Assembly: GCA_016758965.1 (NCBI GenBank)
Contig: JAEPRB010000091.1
Location: 62,001-126,000 of the forward strand
Source: Circinella minor
Lineage: Eukaryota; Mucoromycota; Mucoromycetes; Mucorales; Lichtheimiaceae
Direction: 5' to 3'
Length of the DNA stretch: 64,000 nt
How positions within the stretch are numbered: position 1 is the stretch's first letter; the number at the start of each line of letters is the position of its first letter. The position numbers and the translations under genes were made by a program. Below, piece after piece: positions 24,189 to 36,933 of this stretch. The notes below the pieces were generated by a model that made no database searches, had not been told where the DNA came from, and saw nothing but the letters and a program-made list of their open reading frames with translations.

Positions 24189-26718
24189 GTCATGCAAGAA
24201 ACACGTCTTTTTTGTTGCTATGAAACCTTTCACATCGTGTTTTGAAATCTTATATATAATAAACAATTCAATAAAATTACCTTCCTAATATGGATTAGAC
24301 TTCTTTTTATCAACCCAAACTGATTTTTATCTTACTGTGCACAACCTCGAAAATAAAAATCTTTCTGCGTATTTTACATACAATATTATTTATTGTCCTT
24401 CAACTTCACTACTTTATATTTCTGAACATTCTTAAAAAATGAGCGAAATCAAAACACTATGGTTAAACGAAACTATACTTGGTCTATTTAAATATGTCTT
24501 TGCTCACAGTTAATTATAAATGTAGCATTATCTCGAGTAATGCAACACCAAGTGATTCTCTCTGCTATATAAATAGTTCTTTCTACACAACACTCTTCTT
24601 CACCTCGTACGTATATCCAATATAAATTTACCGACAAGCTTTCATATTTAACCAATAACTTGAACTTAGTATCAAATGATGGTACTTTTAAGAGAGATAT
24701 CGATATTACTATATGATAGTTCTTTTTTTTTCTCATATAGAACTTTCATACAAAAACAAAAAAGTTATAAAGGACAACTGTTCAAATGATTAAAGAAGTA
24801 ACCTAAATCGTTTATGCCCTCCCTTTGTTTACCTCTTGTTTCACAATCCAACTCCAAAAAAAAAGCAGATACCTTTCCCCCCCACATTTTTGAAGAAAAA
24901 AAAAAGCAACATGTGTATGCTGATTTACATATTTTTGTACAATGTTACCTACACTATACACGAAATACAAAAATGAATTACTTTAATTGTTGAATGAATA
25001 AAGATGAAAACATTACAACAACTTGTACAACTATATAAGATAAAAAAAAAAGAAAACCAACCTAAATGCTGTGGTGGTTCTAATAAAAAAAAAAGCTTAA
25101 CTTAATAGCAGTGATATATTATCAAAATAAGTGAGAATTGATATCTGATTAAGTAAAATACCCTGATTTAAGTTGTATTTAAATGATAAGTCACAACAGT
25201 TTTAGAAAAATACGTATAACATATTTTACGTAGCTTAAATAGATGTTTTAAGCTTATTATTTATTTGATTACTTTGTCTGTGTGGAGGGTTTTAATATAT
25301 AACTTCCAAGTATAGTTAATCAACGTGAACACACAAATTAAGAATGTATGCTTGAGTAATATATAAAATGTATATATATATACAAAACTGTATGTAAATT
25401 AACAGTTACAACTATATTAATTAAATGATAAAGTACAAAATACATAAAGTAGTAGTTAAAGGACCAAGTCAGTGAGAAATTAGTTGGGAAAAGATATTAT
25501 AACACTAGTTTTTTTTTCTCTTGAACGAAGGGGAGGTGGCAATTATATAATTCCCTGTTTGTTTTCGAAAAATACGACCGATTTAAAATTTGTGGCACAT
25601 TAAAAACTAGTGTGTTAAATGACTCATGTTTTTTTTTTTGCCACATACGTAAAAACTTTGTGGAAAGGTTTATTTAACTTTTTGATGTAAATTCACATGC
25701 AAGTTAAATAAAATAAAAAAAATCCGCAGCAAAAAAAAAAAAAAAAAAAAAAACAATAAGTTTAACGTCGCCCTTTTGTGGTGTATAACCCTCATCTTTT
25801 TACACTATTGTTTTTTTTTTATCATCTCTCAACATCATTTCATATTTTTTTTTTAAGAAAAAGGGGACAGAATAACCTTTTTTTCTATAATAATGAATAA
25901 TAAAATTAATGTGAGTGACCCTCCCTCCTTTTTATTTTTACGTATTTTTTTCGGTGATGATATGGTAAAAGTTAATTAAAAGGTACAACCGTGCGTTCAT
26001 GTTTATTGTTATCTATAAACCTCTGTGTAACTTTATTTGTGTAACTTGGTTATACGTACATGACTTCATTGTATATTCTTGGCTTGTAAAATTATTCAAG
26101 TTTTAGAAGTTTTTCCCTTTTAAAATGTTTTATAAAAAAGATCTAACCAATGTTTTATTAGATAGTGTCCTCTTAGAAAATATAGCTTACTCCCTAGTAA
26201 ATGTCATGGTGATCATCTTTCTCCCTTATTTTCTGTTTAAGAAAACACAAAAAAGACTTCATGTTGCGCAGTAAAAAAAAAACAAAAACTCCGCTATAAT
26301 GATATGATTTTATATCCATTTTGCTTGGCAAAAAAAATACAAAGTAAATAATGATTTTAGTCAAAATTTTATAATAAAAAAAAAGAAATAATAATAATAA
26401 ATTCTTATTCATTGTTCATTGTTCATACTGGTATAGTTAGTTCTTTATTTTATTTTTTTTATTGTTAGTGTGTTGTTATTGTCGATCAAGTGATCATTTA
26501 ATAAAATATTCCTTTTTTTTTTAAAAGTAATTAAAACTTTGAGCGGCATTATAAAATAAAAGAAATATAAAATCACCCAAAATTATTTTCTTTTCTACTT
26601 TTTCTTTTCTTTTCATAATCCCTTAATCTTTTTTCTTTGTCTTGGACATACACACACACACACACAAATAAAAATAACCAACAACTCTCAAAACAACAAC
26701 CCAAAACACGTTAAACTC
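23169..26718. other. 3.5-kb gene-free AT-rich region
   Basis: I find no supportable gene on either strand. It is very AT-rich with frequent stops, a 25-unit GA microsatellite (24138-24187), and numerous A and T runs, including A27 near 25731. The last few hundred bases carry CA repeats and a CAA-rich leader just 5' of the Argonaute ATG, consistent with its promoter and 5' UTR. Confidence 0.5.
24138..24187. repeat. (GA)25 microsatellite
   Basis: An uninterrupted GA dinucleotide repeat of about 50 bp, preceded by an A run, lies in the large gene-free stretch. It is likely length-variable. Confidence 0.95.
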
Positions 26719-29700
26719 ATGTCACTTCAATTAACAGAACTTCCATTACGTTCCGATCGTGGTACGGCTGGTAAACAAATCACTATCCGCAGCAACTCTT
26801 TTTTGCTTGAATCTTTTGGTCAAGGTAATGTACATCACTATGATATCGTAATCGATGGTGATCAAAAGTCACCTCCCGCTTTGAACCGTAAAGTATGGAA
26901 AGGATTTGAAGACTTTTATCAACAAGGTCAAGAATCTTTACGTAACATTGGTGCGGTATACGATGGACGCAAAAACATGTATACATTTAAACCTTTGAAA
27001 TTGAATGATGAAAAGCAACTTTTTAAGGTAAAAAAAAAAACACCCGAGTCTTTTCTCTTTCCCGATTTTTTCCTTATTCTACCAATATATTCCTCCCTCT
27101 CCTCCCCCCCCTTTTTTTTTCAATAGATACACACACACACACACAAGTACCAAACAAAAGATTTTGTTATTATTTTTGATGTTTTATATACATAACATAA
27201 TAGTTTATATTAATCAACTTATTTATCTTTCTATCTATATAGATCGATATACAAGGAAAAGAGCATCGTTTACAAATCCAAAAAGTTGCCGAAATAAACA
27301 TGATGGAATTACAAAGATTCCTTGATAAAAAAGGATCACTCACACCCAATATTTTAACAGGTAAATATATATATAAACTTGAGTCATAAATCCTCGTCCT
27401 TTTTAAACTCATCTTTTTTTATTTTTTATTTTTTATTTTTACGTAGCTATCATGGCGATGGATATCATGATCCGTCAGATGCCGTCATTAACGTATCCTG
27501 CTGTCTTTGGTCGTTCATTCTATACACCTCAAGAAAAACGTCTTCTTCCTGGTGGTGTTGAAGTTTGGCAAGGATTCTACCAATCTGTACGTCCAGGTGT
27601 TGGAAAAATGTATGTGAATGTAGATGTGAGTGCTACAGTATTTTATCAATCCGGTCCTCTTCCTGAACTTGTGACCAAGATCTTGGGTCGTCGTTCATTG
27701 GATGAACTTCGTCGTGGTCTTCATGATCGTGATCGTCATAAATTAGAAAAAATCTTAAAAAATCTTCAAGTGGAAACCAATCATCGTGGCGAAAACAATC
27801 GACGTAAATACAAGATTATGAAATTAATTCCATCCACACCTGACAAAACAACATTTGAAACCGACGATGGCAAAAAATGGACTATTTCACAATACTTTCA
27901 ATCCAACTATAATTTACGTTTAAAATATCCCTTTTTACCCTGTGTTGTCATCAAAAAAGATGTCTTTGTTCCCATGGAAATCTTAAACGTCGTTTCTGGT
28001 CAACGTTATATGAAAAAATTGGATGAAAAACAAACGGCCGATATGATTAAATTTACATGTCAAAAACCTCATGTACGTTCTAACAAGATTCAACAAGGTT
28101 TTTCATTAATGAAATACAAGGAAAATCCATACATGCAACATTTTGGTATGAAGGTGAAACCGGAAATGCATACCATTCAAGCACGTGTTTTACAAACACC
28201 CAAGCTTTCTTATCATGATTCTTCTGAAAATGCTACTTTTGCACCTAAAGAGGGTGCTTGGAATCTTCGTGCTAAAAAAGTATTTCAAGGTGTTATATTG
28301 CATTCTTGGAGTGTCGTTATTTTTACATCAGGTTTACCTAAACCTGTGATTGATAAATTTATTCGACAAATGTGTGAAACGTTTATTAGTACCGGTGTCA
28401 ATGTAACCAATCGTAATCCACCCATGACCAATGCCAATCCTCAAGGAAATATTGAACAAACATTAAAAGATGCTTATATGAAAGCTGGTAATGCCGTCAA
28501 GAGTGCACCTCAGTTAATTTTATGTATTTTACCTGGCAAAGGGGTAGCTCTTTATGCTGAAATTAAACGTATTTCCGACACTGTCCTTGGTTTACCTACA
28601 CAATGTATTCAATCTATTCATGTCAATCAAGCCAAAGCACAATATTGTGCTAATGTTTGTTTAAAGGTCAATGTTAAATTAGGTGGATTTAATGTTCAAC
28701 TACCCAAACAACAAATTCCTTTCCTTTCACAAGCGCCTACCATTATCTTTGGTGCAGATGTCACACATCCTTCTCCTGGGGATTTCAATAAACCTTCGAT
28801 TGCTGCTGTCACAGCTTCTATGGATGCACGTGGTGTTCGTTATTCTGCCGCTACGCGTGTACAAGAAAATCGTGTAGAACAAATTCAAGATTTGGAAGGC
28901 ATGGTCAAAGAACATTTAAAAAGCTTTTACCGAGCTTCAGGTCAAAAACCTGTGCGTATTTTATTCTATCGGGATGGTGTATCCGAAGGACAATTTGCTA
29001 TGGTATTAAAAGAAGAAATTTCACAAATTCAACGTGCATGTGCATCTTTGGATAAAGGCTATAAACCAAAAATTACATTTGTTGTCGTTCAAAAAAGACA
29101 TCATACTCGATTTTTCCCAATCAAACCTACAGATGCGGATAGATCAGGAAATTGTCCAGCGGGTACTGTGGTAGATACAGATATTGTTCATCCTTTCGAA
29201 TTTGATTTTTGTAAGTAATAATGCAACATATATATAATCAATATTTTTTTTTTTGATATGATTATGGAAATAAGGGAAGGTCATTCTAACAGTTGAAATT
29301 TTTTTTTTTTTATAAAACACAGATTTACAATCTCATGCTGGTCTTCAAGGTACATCCAGACCTACCCATTACCATGTATTAATGGATGAAAACAAATTTA
29401 CTTCTGACAGTTTACAAGAACTTACTTATCGATTGTGTTATATTTACAATCGTGCTACTCGATCTGTATCCCTTGTACCTCCTGTTTATTATGCTCATTT
29501 ACTTGCAGCTCGTGCTCGCTTCCATCGTCGTGGTGATGAATGGTCGGACTCTGGTGCTACTTCTGAAACACAGGATGCTGCGCAACAATTAGCTAGTTAT
29601 GCACCCGTCAACAGTAAACTCAATTCAGGTAAAAACACACACTTTTTTTTTTTTTTTTTTGTTAAAATTTAATTCACTTATTAACTTTTTATATACATTT

Positions 29701-29731
29701 TTTTCTTCTTATAGTGATGTATTACATGTAA
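26719..29731 (+). CDS. ago: Argonaute (RNAi effector, slicer-competent)
   Basis: Five exons (26719-27027, 27243-27360, 27447-29210, 29323-29628, 29715-29731) give 837 residues. N, PAZ, MID and PIWI regions are all present. MID has [14 protein letters not shown], carrying the Tyr and Lys that grip the guide 5' phosphate. PIWI has GADVTHP (Asp580), QDLEGMV (Glu626), [10 protein letters not shown] (Asp652) and [11 protein letters not shown] (His near 746), i.e. a complete DEDH catalytic tetrad. The last exon encodes only VMYYM, matching the conserved Argonaute end (MYF/YxA/M). It binds small RNAs and cleaves or silences complementary transcripts. In Mucorales, Argonaute proteins drive transgene and endogenous small-RNA silencing. 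No Dicer or RdRP gene is in the window. Confidence 0.96.
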
Positions 29732-31048
29732 AACAACCCAATTATTCTTTTCTTTTTTATATATAGTTTGTATATAAATAGATATTAATTAATATCCAAA
29801 ATCTACATCTCATTCTATTATCCTTATCGCCTATTCTCTTACCCCGCATTATAATGATACCCTAATCCCCCCCCCCTCATTTTCATTTTCATATTTTTTT
29901 TTATCTTACATCATTCATTACAACAACCATAGCACATTATCATATTAAAATATTAATAAAAGAAAAAAAAAGTTTGATCATATTTAAATTTATAACTCAC
30001 CTTGTCTTATTCTTTTAGTTATGCAAACACAGTGTACGGATAACCAACTTTTTTTTTGATGTCCAAGTTGTGTAGTTTAAGATATTTCAAATCAACAAAG
30101 TGGGAGGGGGGGGGAGTACAAATAAACTGTATTTAGTAATCAACAATAAACAACACCACACTTGCTTTTTCCTCTCCTTTTATTCCTGTTACAACAATAT
30201 GTCTTACTTTAACAAAGTAAAAAAATCACGATGTCATTCATCAAGTTCTTTGATAGCAAAATTAATATTTAACATACACAATATCACTTTCCTTTGAAAA
30301 AGAATATTATTGTTTTAAAGTACCACCAAAATAGACGTACCTTTTTTTTTCTGTTTAAATATAACTTTATCAACATTTCAGCTACTAATACGACTTTATC
30401 TAAAAAAAAAGGCTTTGGTTGAATTAAACGGGATAATTATTATATAACATTGACTATTATACAAAAAGATACACATGTAATAACATTGGATTATATGAAA
30501 TCTGACACAAAACTGTATTTACGTACTACGTAGTATAATAAAAAAAAACTTTAGTATAGCTGGTTAATAACGTCCTGTGAGTCATGAATTCAACAACAAT
30601 AAATTACGTACAGTACGTAGTTGAGTAGCTATCATAAATGAGTTAGTTTAGTATCATAATTCATTTGTTTTCTTTTTATAAGAGAACAAAAAAAAAAGTA
30701 AGCATAATAAGCTTTAATAAGTATTTATATAACGAAAATTAATGCTTCATGGAAATCACCCAACACGACAAAAACTTTTGTATAATTAGTTGAATATGAC
30801 CTAATTTAGATAGTTCATTGCCACGCCTCAGTTTAACCTTTTAAATTAACCTTTTAAACAACCCCCTTTTTTTTTATCTTTTTTTTTTTTTTTTTTTTTT
30901 TTTTGGAACCACAACTCTTTTAATTAAAGAAAAGAGAAGGAATCCATTGGAAACCAATTGTCAATCACTTCATTATAAGAATTCACGAGTAAACTTTTCG
31001 GGATCATCACAATCCAATTTCATTCACCAAATCAAAAGTGAAAAAAAA
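29732..31048. other. Intergenic region between Argonaute and F-box gene 1
   Basis: No gene is seen. AT-rich sequence holds two palindromic TACGTA-type clusters (30518-30535, 30604-30620) and a T-rich tract at 30866-30904 immediately 5' of the F-box gene leader. The frame open from 30947 lacks an ATG before 31049. Confidence 0.45.
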
Positions 31049-33001
31049 ATGAATGAGATTACCAACACAACAAACAATTCTTCTGATCCTAAAGATGACG
31101 AAGACGAATATTATGATACAGAAGATGAGTCTTATGGACCTTTACGTAAACGTATTGATTTTATTACTCATCTTCCATATGAAGTTGTCGATATGATCCT
31201 ATCAGAATTATCAACAGTTGAACTTTTTGAATGCCTAGAAGTGAGTCCAACATGGTTGGATATCTTACAAAAGTTACCCAATTTATGGTATGAAGTCACG
31301 GTCGATGATGAGAATTATACAATGGTTGATCAATTATCATTAATTGGCAAACATATACGTAAATATCGGATCTATAATGGTTGTCAAGAAATACATGATG
31401 GAAGTGTGACTGAAATACTTTGTGGAAGTATGAACCATTTGGAATCATTAGGTAAGTGTAAAATAAGTATATTGATAACAAAAAAAAAAAAAAAAAAAAA
31501 AAGGGAAGAAATAATAGCAATTAATCAATGTATTCTTTACGGATGGATAGCATGGGATTGTTCAGATTTTATTGATAGAGATGTCTTGAACTGTATAAGA
31601 CATTTACAAGGTTCATTAACTGAACTAGAAATAGTTTATACTCATGATACACGATATGTACTTCCATTTAATATACCAAACCTATCTTCCATCCTCCATG
31701 CATGTCCTACTTTGAAACGGCTTGAAGTCTCCTTGCATGATAGTAATATTACACAATATTCTGATAAACCAGGCGACAATGAAGTACCAGATAACGTAAA
31801 ACTCACTCATTTACACTGGCATCCTGGTGCATATACAACCATAGAAGAACTTGAAAAACTTCTTGTCGTCTGCCCTTTGCTTTTATATATGAGTATTGGG
31901 TCATTTGAAGATTCAGTTTCTATTTTGGCATTTCGAAGTCAATGTCCACCAAAATTACGGTATCTACATTTGGATGTAAATAAACACAGCAAGTCTGGAT
32001 TATATTCTTATAGTAGTAATAATAATGATAACGACAACAACCATGACGACATCAAACCCAATAACGATTTTTTTACAAAAGAAGAAGAAGAAGAAGAAAG
32101 AAGAATGACTATCAAAAACAATAACAAGAATGTGCAGAATAAATTAGAAAGTTTGAGTGCTAAATGTTATAACCAAGTAGATTGGGAAGAATTACTAAAT
32201 CTAATTCGAATGGATCAAAAATCATTAAAAGATTTGACCGTTTGTCATAACGAATCATCATTTGATCTGACGACTTTGTTGGATATTTTTCAAGGATCGT
32301 TTCTTTCCTTAAGATATTCATACATATATTGGAGATCAAGGGGATTTATTCATGCTACTTTAAACAAGTATATAGTCATTGACAACCAACAAGAAAAAAT
32401 ACAAGAGAGGAACAGTGATAAAAAAAAACAACAACAATTAACAATACAATCAGAATTCGAAACAAGTACTTATCAACAACGACATCTCCCATGGTTTATA
32501 GAGGGTCTCCGTGGAACGCATAGCCGATCATTTTCTTGGAAAGTTTCAAAACTCAAATTTTGCGACTGTATTATCAATACCACATACATTCAATCACTAC
32601 TCGAATTATCTACATTGGAAGAGCTCTCAATTACTACCTCTAAGCGTGATCCGTTGGAGATTGAAGCGTTAACCGCTCTTATTGATGGACTATGTGTATC
32701 ACGACGACGACAACAACAACAACAGCAACAGACAATAGCACCACGGATTCGACGACTTTGCTTAGGTTCTGTAACAGGATTAACGGATGGTATTGTTGCA
32801 AGATTTGCTGAAATAAATGAATTAAAAGATTTAACTTTGATGAAATGTAATGATATTACAGATCAAGGAATAATTCATCTTGTAGATAGTGAGTCAAGTT
32901 TAGAAAAGCTTTCTGTTTTAGAATGTAAAAATATTACTTCAGAAGCAAAAGAGTATATAAAAGAAAAGCTAGACCAAAGAGAATACCAACAAAAGCAGTA
33001 G
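31049..33001 (+). CDS. F-box/LRR-like protein 1
   Basis: The first in-frame ATG is at 31049. Two exons (31049-31451, 31518-33001) give 628 residues. An acidic N-terminus precedes an F-box, FITHLPYEVVDMILSELSTV...SPTWLDIL (about residues 35-75), followed by degenerate leucine-rich repeats ending in LTLMKCNDITDQGIIHLVD and LSVLECKNITSEAKEYI. It would recruit substrates to an SCF ubiquitin ligase through Skp1. The 66-nt intron has a GTAAGT donor, a long A run and a TAG acceptor. It is a multiple of three without stops, so retention would only insert 22 residues. It is a paralogue of the gene at 39757-41643. Substrate unknown. Confidence 0.85.
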   Translation: MNEITNTTNNSSDPKDDEDEYYDTEDESYGPLRKRIDFITHLPYEVVDMILSELSTVELFECLEVSPTWLDILQKLPNLWYEVTVDDENYTMVDQLSLIGKHIRKYRIYNGCQEIHDGSVTEILCGSMNHLESLGKCKISILITKKKKKKKREEIIAINQCILYGWIAWDCSDFIDRDVLNCIRHLQGSLTELEIVYTHDTRYVLPFNIPNLSSILHACPTLKRLEVSLHDSNITQYSDKPGDNEVPDNVKLTHLHWHPGAYTTIEELEKLLVVCPLLLYMSIGSFEDSVSILAFRSQCPPKLRYLHLDVNKHSKSGLYSYSSNNNDNDNNHDDIKPNNDFFTKEEEEEERRMTIKNNNKNVQNKLESLSAKCYNQVDWEELLNLIRMDQKSLKDLTVCHNESSFDLTTLLDIFQGSFLSLRYSYIYWRSRGFIHATLNKYIVIDNQQEKIQERNSDKKKQQQLTIQSEFETSTYQQRHLPWFIEGLRGTHSRSFSWKVSKLKFCDCIINTTYIQSLLELSTLEELSITTSKRDPLEIEALTALIDGLCVSRRRQQQQQQQTIAPRIRRLCLGSVTGLTDGIVARFAEINELKDLTLMKCNDITDQGIIHLVDSESSLEKLSVLECKNITSEAKEYIKEKLDQREYQQKQ

Positions 33002-33564
33002 TAAATTATATCATAAGTAATAAGGAAAAATTATTATTATTATTATTATTATACCTTTAAAAAAGATTATTATAATATTTAAATTACAGCAAAGGATATA
33101 TATATATATATATATCTTATTGTAGTTTCATAAGTAAATAAATAAAACGTTCTTACCTATCCATATATATTATATATATTCGTTTATCTAAAAAGCTACA
33201 ATGACCCCTATTCTTATACCTATAATATGAATTATTATTTAAAGTAAATATAGACACGTACGTACTGAGAACCCCGTATCCTTTAAAAATATATATTGAA
33301 GTTATCATTTGTATGTGTAATACTACTTTATTATCCTCTATTATTACTATTCCAAAATTTCTCTATACCCTCATCCCTCGTTCTACACCCAAGTAAGCAC
33401 GCAGCACAAAGCTAACCCAGGAACCAAATCACTAAAGTATCTATTATTATGCTTTACGTATCAATCTCGACAAGAACAACCATATCATTTAAAAGGTCAT
33501 CCATCGAATTATCAATACGTATCAACGACTCTTGCTCGTTCACACACACACACACACATCATTC

Positions 33565-33604
<40 letters not shown>

Positions 33605-35100
33605 GCTATTTTCTAACAAAAGCAATAGCAATCATACTGTATAATTCTATTTTCTTACATTTTTGTTATATTACTTTATATACAAAATTCATCACGTACG
33701 TACAATAATATTTAAACCACTAATAACATTTATTAGACTAGTTGGAAAGTAGGTATTTTTTTGATTTATAATCGTACACTCATAGGAACATACTACTTAT
33801 ATAACCCCCCCCACTTTTTTTTTTACCTTATTTAATTATACGTATCACCAAATATGGATAATCCTTCTATGTATTATATTATAGTGCAATAGATAAATTA
33901 TTTATTATCCAGTAATGATAATAACAATAAAACTTTGGGTATATTAACAAGAAAGCAGTCATTACTTTCATTGATATATGATAATCGATTCAGAACATTT
34001 TTTAAGCCTAGAGCTTTAAATTCGGTGCACTATTGTATTGGATTAATAAATAATATCTTGAAGTCAAAACAAAGTATAAAGGACGATAATGGGTGTTGTT
34101 GTCATCCTACTATAATAAATTATTGCTTAACATCAAAATCCCCACTTTTGATGAAAAAAAAAAAAAAAAAGAGACATATTCAACTTCAAGTTTTTTTCGT
34201 CCTATTCTTGACGCACTATAGTACGATAATGCTTATGAGAAAAAGGAATATAACTTTTTATTTTCTTATGCTTTAGTTTTCAGTTGGTTACAATCACACA
34301 TGAAAATCAGTTATTATTGAAGTAAGAAAAAAAAATGCAAAACATATCAACAATGTCCAAAGTACGTACACCACGTAACTGATAACTATTTGTAACTTAT
34401 ATATTCCTTCTCAAAAATAGATATTTATTATATGTAGAACCCAGCTATACCAGAAAGTAAAAAACTATATAAAATTTGTCATTGGTATACTACCCTGGTG
34501 AAGCACAAATACGTAGTTTAGTGTATCAACATGATCTGATAAGCAACAACTCCTCTGCTATAGTGAATAATAATAATCAATTATGATCAATATTTATAAA
34601 TGTTTGGATTGAAGAAAGCATTTTGAAATTAGTTGGCAATATAAATGATTTAGTGTGTAGATGCGCAGCTCGTTTTTTTCAACAGTAATTTTGTTCTTAG
34701 AGATTTTTTCTAATATACACAAAGAAAATGATAATATAGGTATACAATAGATAAAATATATTTTATTAATAAAAAGCCAATAGTAATAAAAGATACTTCT
34801 GGAAGTTCAAACATGTATATCCAAATATGAACAATATACAGTATAAACTATTGCATAGTTACATAAAAAAAAACACCAGCTCTTATAGAACCCCCCCCTT
34901 CACAGGTGTAAAATGTACCAGAAGTAGGGCACAATGCGTGGAAAACAAATTTTAAGTCATGCCATTCCATTCCTAAAACAATGTTGCCACTGCTGCATTT
35001 TCATTTTTACTATGAACATTTTATTTTTTGCACGACGCTCATAGTAGCATGACGCGAAAAAATAGGTCAAAAGAAAAAAAAATCCCAAGAGAAAAAAACC
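33002..35100. other. Intergenic region 3' of F-box gene 1
   Basis: No gene is seen in 2.1 kb. It has (TA)n near 33098-33115, CA (33540-33558) and TTA (33566-33603) microsatellites, C7 runs, and palindromic ACGTACGT motifs at 33255-33267 and 33691-33705. The frame open at 33935-34276 starts without ATG and is broken by an A17 run; I do not accept it. Confidence 0.45.
33540..33603. repeat. Compound (CA)n-(TTA)n microsatellite
   Basis: About nine CA units (33540-33558) are followed after a short spacer by about thirteen TTA units (33566-33603). This is a simple-sequence repeat in non-coding DNA. Confidence 0.9.
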
Positions 35101-36466
35101 ACATGATCTTTTCTTTTGTATAAATACCCTCCTTTTCCTTCTTTTTTTTTCTCGTTTCTGCATTTTTACTTCACCCCTCGAAGCCCTTTGTTTCTACTTC
35201 ACTTCCCCCCCCCCCTTTTTTTTTTCTACTTCACCCCTTGCGCCACTTTTTTCCACTTTATTACTTTATCCATTGGGTACTTCAAGAAATTGTGGGCGAA
35301 GCTCTCTGGGTCATTATCGTTTTGGTAATTATTACTCTAGGCGCCGCTTGCTACTTTTATTGGTTCCATTGTCCGTGGTTTTGTCTTTGTTCATTCCTTG
35401 CACTTGTGGTACATTCATTTATTTTTCGCCATGTTGCATTTATTGCGCACAATTATTGCTGCAAAATGTTTGACATTGGGTCCATTTTCCGCTTCACCAT
35501 GGTCACCAAGGCCTGACTTTACATTTGTTGTTTTCCCTCCTCTGGTTGTTTCTCGATCGCGACCTGTAATGTGTGAACCTCCTACTATGGTTAAGAAACA
35601 AGAAGAAGAAAAGTATCTTATTAAATACTTTAGCTGTTTTAAAGTATATGGGCATAAAAGGCGTGACACTCTCTATAGTCATATCTATGACACTGGTCCT
35701 CTATTAGCTCTTGGTTTAAACCTTGGGTTACACTCTTGGGCTAATATATTGAGTGGTAAAGTTTTTTTTCATGCCTATGTCATGTAGACTTTGTGTCACA
35801 GTGAAATGCATTGTCAGCTATGCTTGTTGATGAAATTGATCTCTTGTGCGAACATTGCGCAGCAACGTACCCACGTGCTAGTGCTACCAAAGTTTCGGCT
35901 TATGTTCAACATCAAAATAACCATTCATCATCTCTGCCTACTGATGCTATGAACGATGCTTTTCTTCTGCTATCATTGAAACATGACGCCATTGTTTATA
36001 CGTAGCTTGGTAATTTAAAAGATCAACTTTTCTTCTTCTACAACAGATCTATCTTTTCTGATTTCCATGTCAAGATCATTTCTGTGTCTATCCAAGATAT
36101 TGGTTCTGCATCTATATATATTATACACGGCGCGCTATTCACCAATAGACAATAGTCATATACAAGATTCTGAACAAGGATGTTTGTTTCGTTACCATGT
36201 CACTATTACAACGCAAACTATTGCTGCATTTTTTTCATGCTGACAACATAACAGCAGTTAATGCACCAGAACCAAGCTTGTCAATATGGTACACAAGATT
36301 TATTATAACTTTTAGCCTTGAAATAATTATCAGCGTTGCTCCAATAGTAGACCTGAATATGTGCCACATATAACTGATTCTACCGAATATTAATCGCTTT
36401 CTTGTGCTATCGCACACAGCATTCCATTTCTTGAAGCAGCTAAACAATAGGTTGGCGGTTACTATT

Positions 36467-36579
36467 CAGGTAATGTATCAAAGAAAAAAAATGATTGTCA
36501 TGTATTATGTAATGGATCTATTATTAACAATAATATTATTTATTTTTTCTAACATGGATCTGATGTAATATCAAGAACA
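36467..36579. repeat. Direct repeat copy A (about 113 bp)
   Basis: This begins CAGGTAATGTATCAAAG and ends near TATCAAGAAC. It is a close but diverged match to copy B at 36820-36933, with small indels and substitutions. It lies within the relic patch. Confidence 0.85.
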
Positions 36580-36819
36580 TTCGATGATTATAGGAATGAC
36601 AAGATGATCGACTTCACTTTTTCTCTTTTCCTTTTTGGTTCAGATTCTTGCTTTTTGGCACCGTCTCTTCTTATGCACAGTCGTTAAAGAGAGCAAAGAT
36701 AGTAGAACGCGAATAAAGTCAAGAAATGGTCGGGTGGTTGGGCCGGGCAAGGGTAAAGGGTTATTCCTCTTTACGATTTGTCTTTTGGCAAATGACATGG
36801 CGTATCATTGATTATCATG

Positions 36820-36933
36820 CAGGTAATGTATCAAAGAAAAAATGGTTGTCATGTATTATGTTGTGGATCTATTATTAACAATGATACTAATTATTTTTGT
36901 ATAAAACATGGATCTGATGTGATATCAAGAAGA
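36820..36933. repeat. Direct repeat copy B (about 114 bp)
   Basis: Second copy of the repeat, 353 bp downstream of copy A in the same orientation. Read from its ATG (36826) it encodes a short Cys/His-rich peptide, NGCHVLCCGS followed by NYFCIKHG, in a zinc-binding-like C-x3-CC-x11-C-x2-H spacing. Copy A has lost this frame. Confidence 0.85.

Noticed and set aside
30947..31048. N-terminal extension of F-box protein 1
   Set aside because: It starts with TTG; the first ATG is at 31049.
33935..34276. 113-residue plus-strand frame
   Set aside because: Starts with TTG, contains an A17 run, and shows no codon-use signal or motif.
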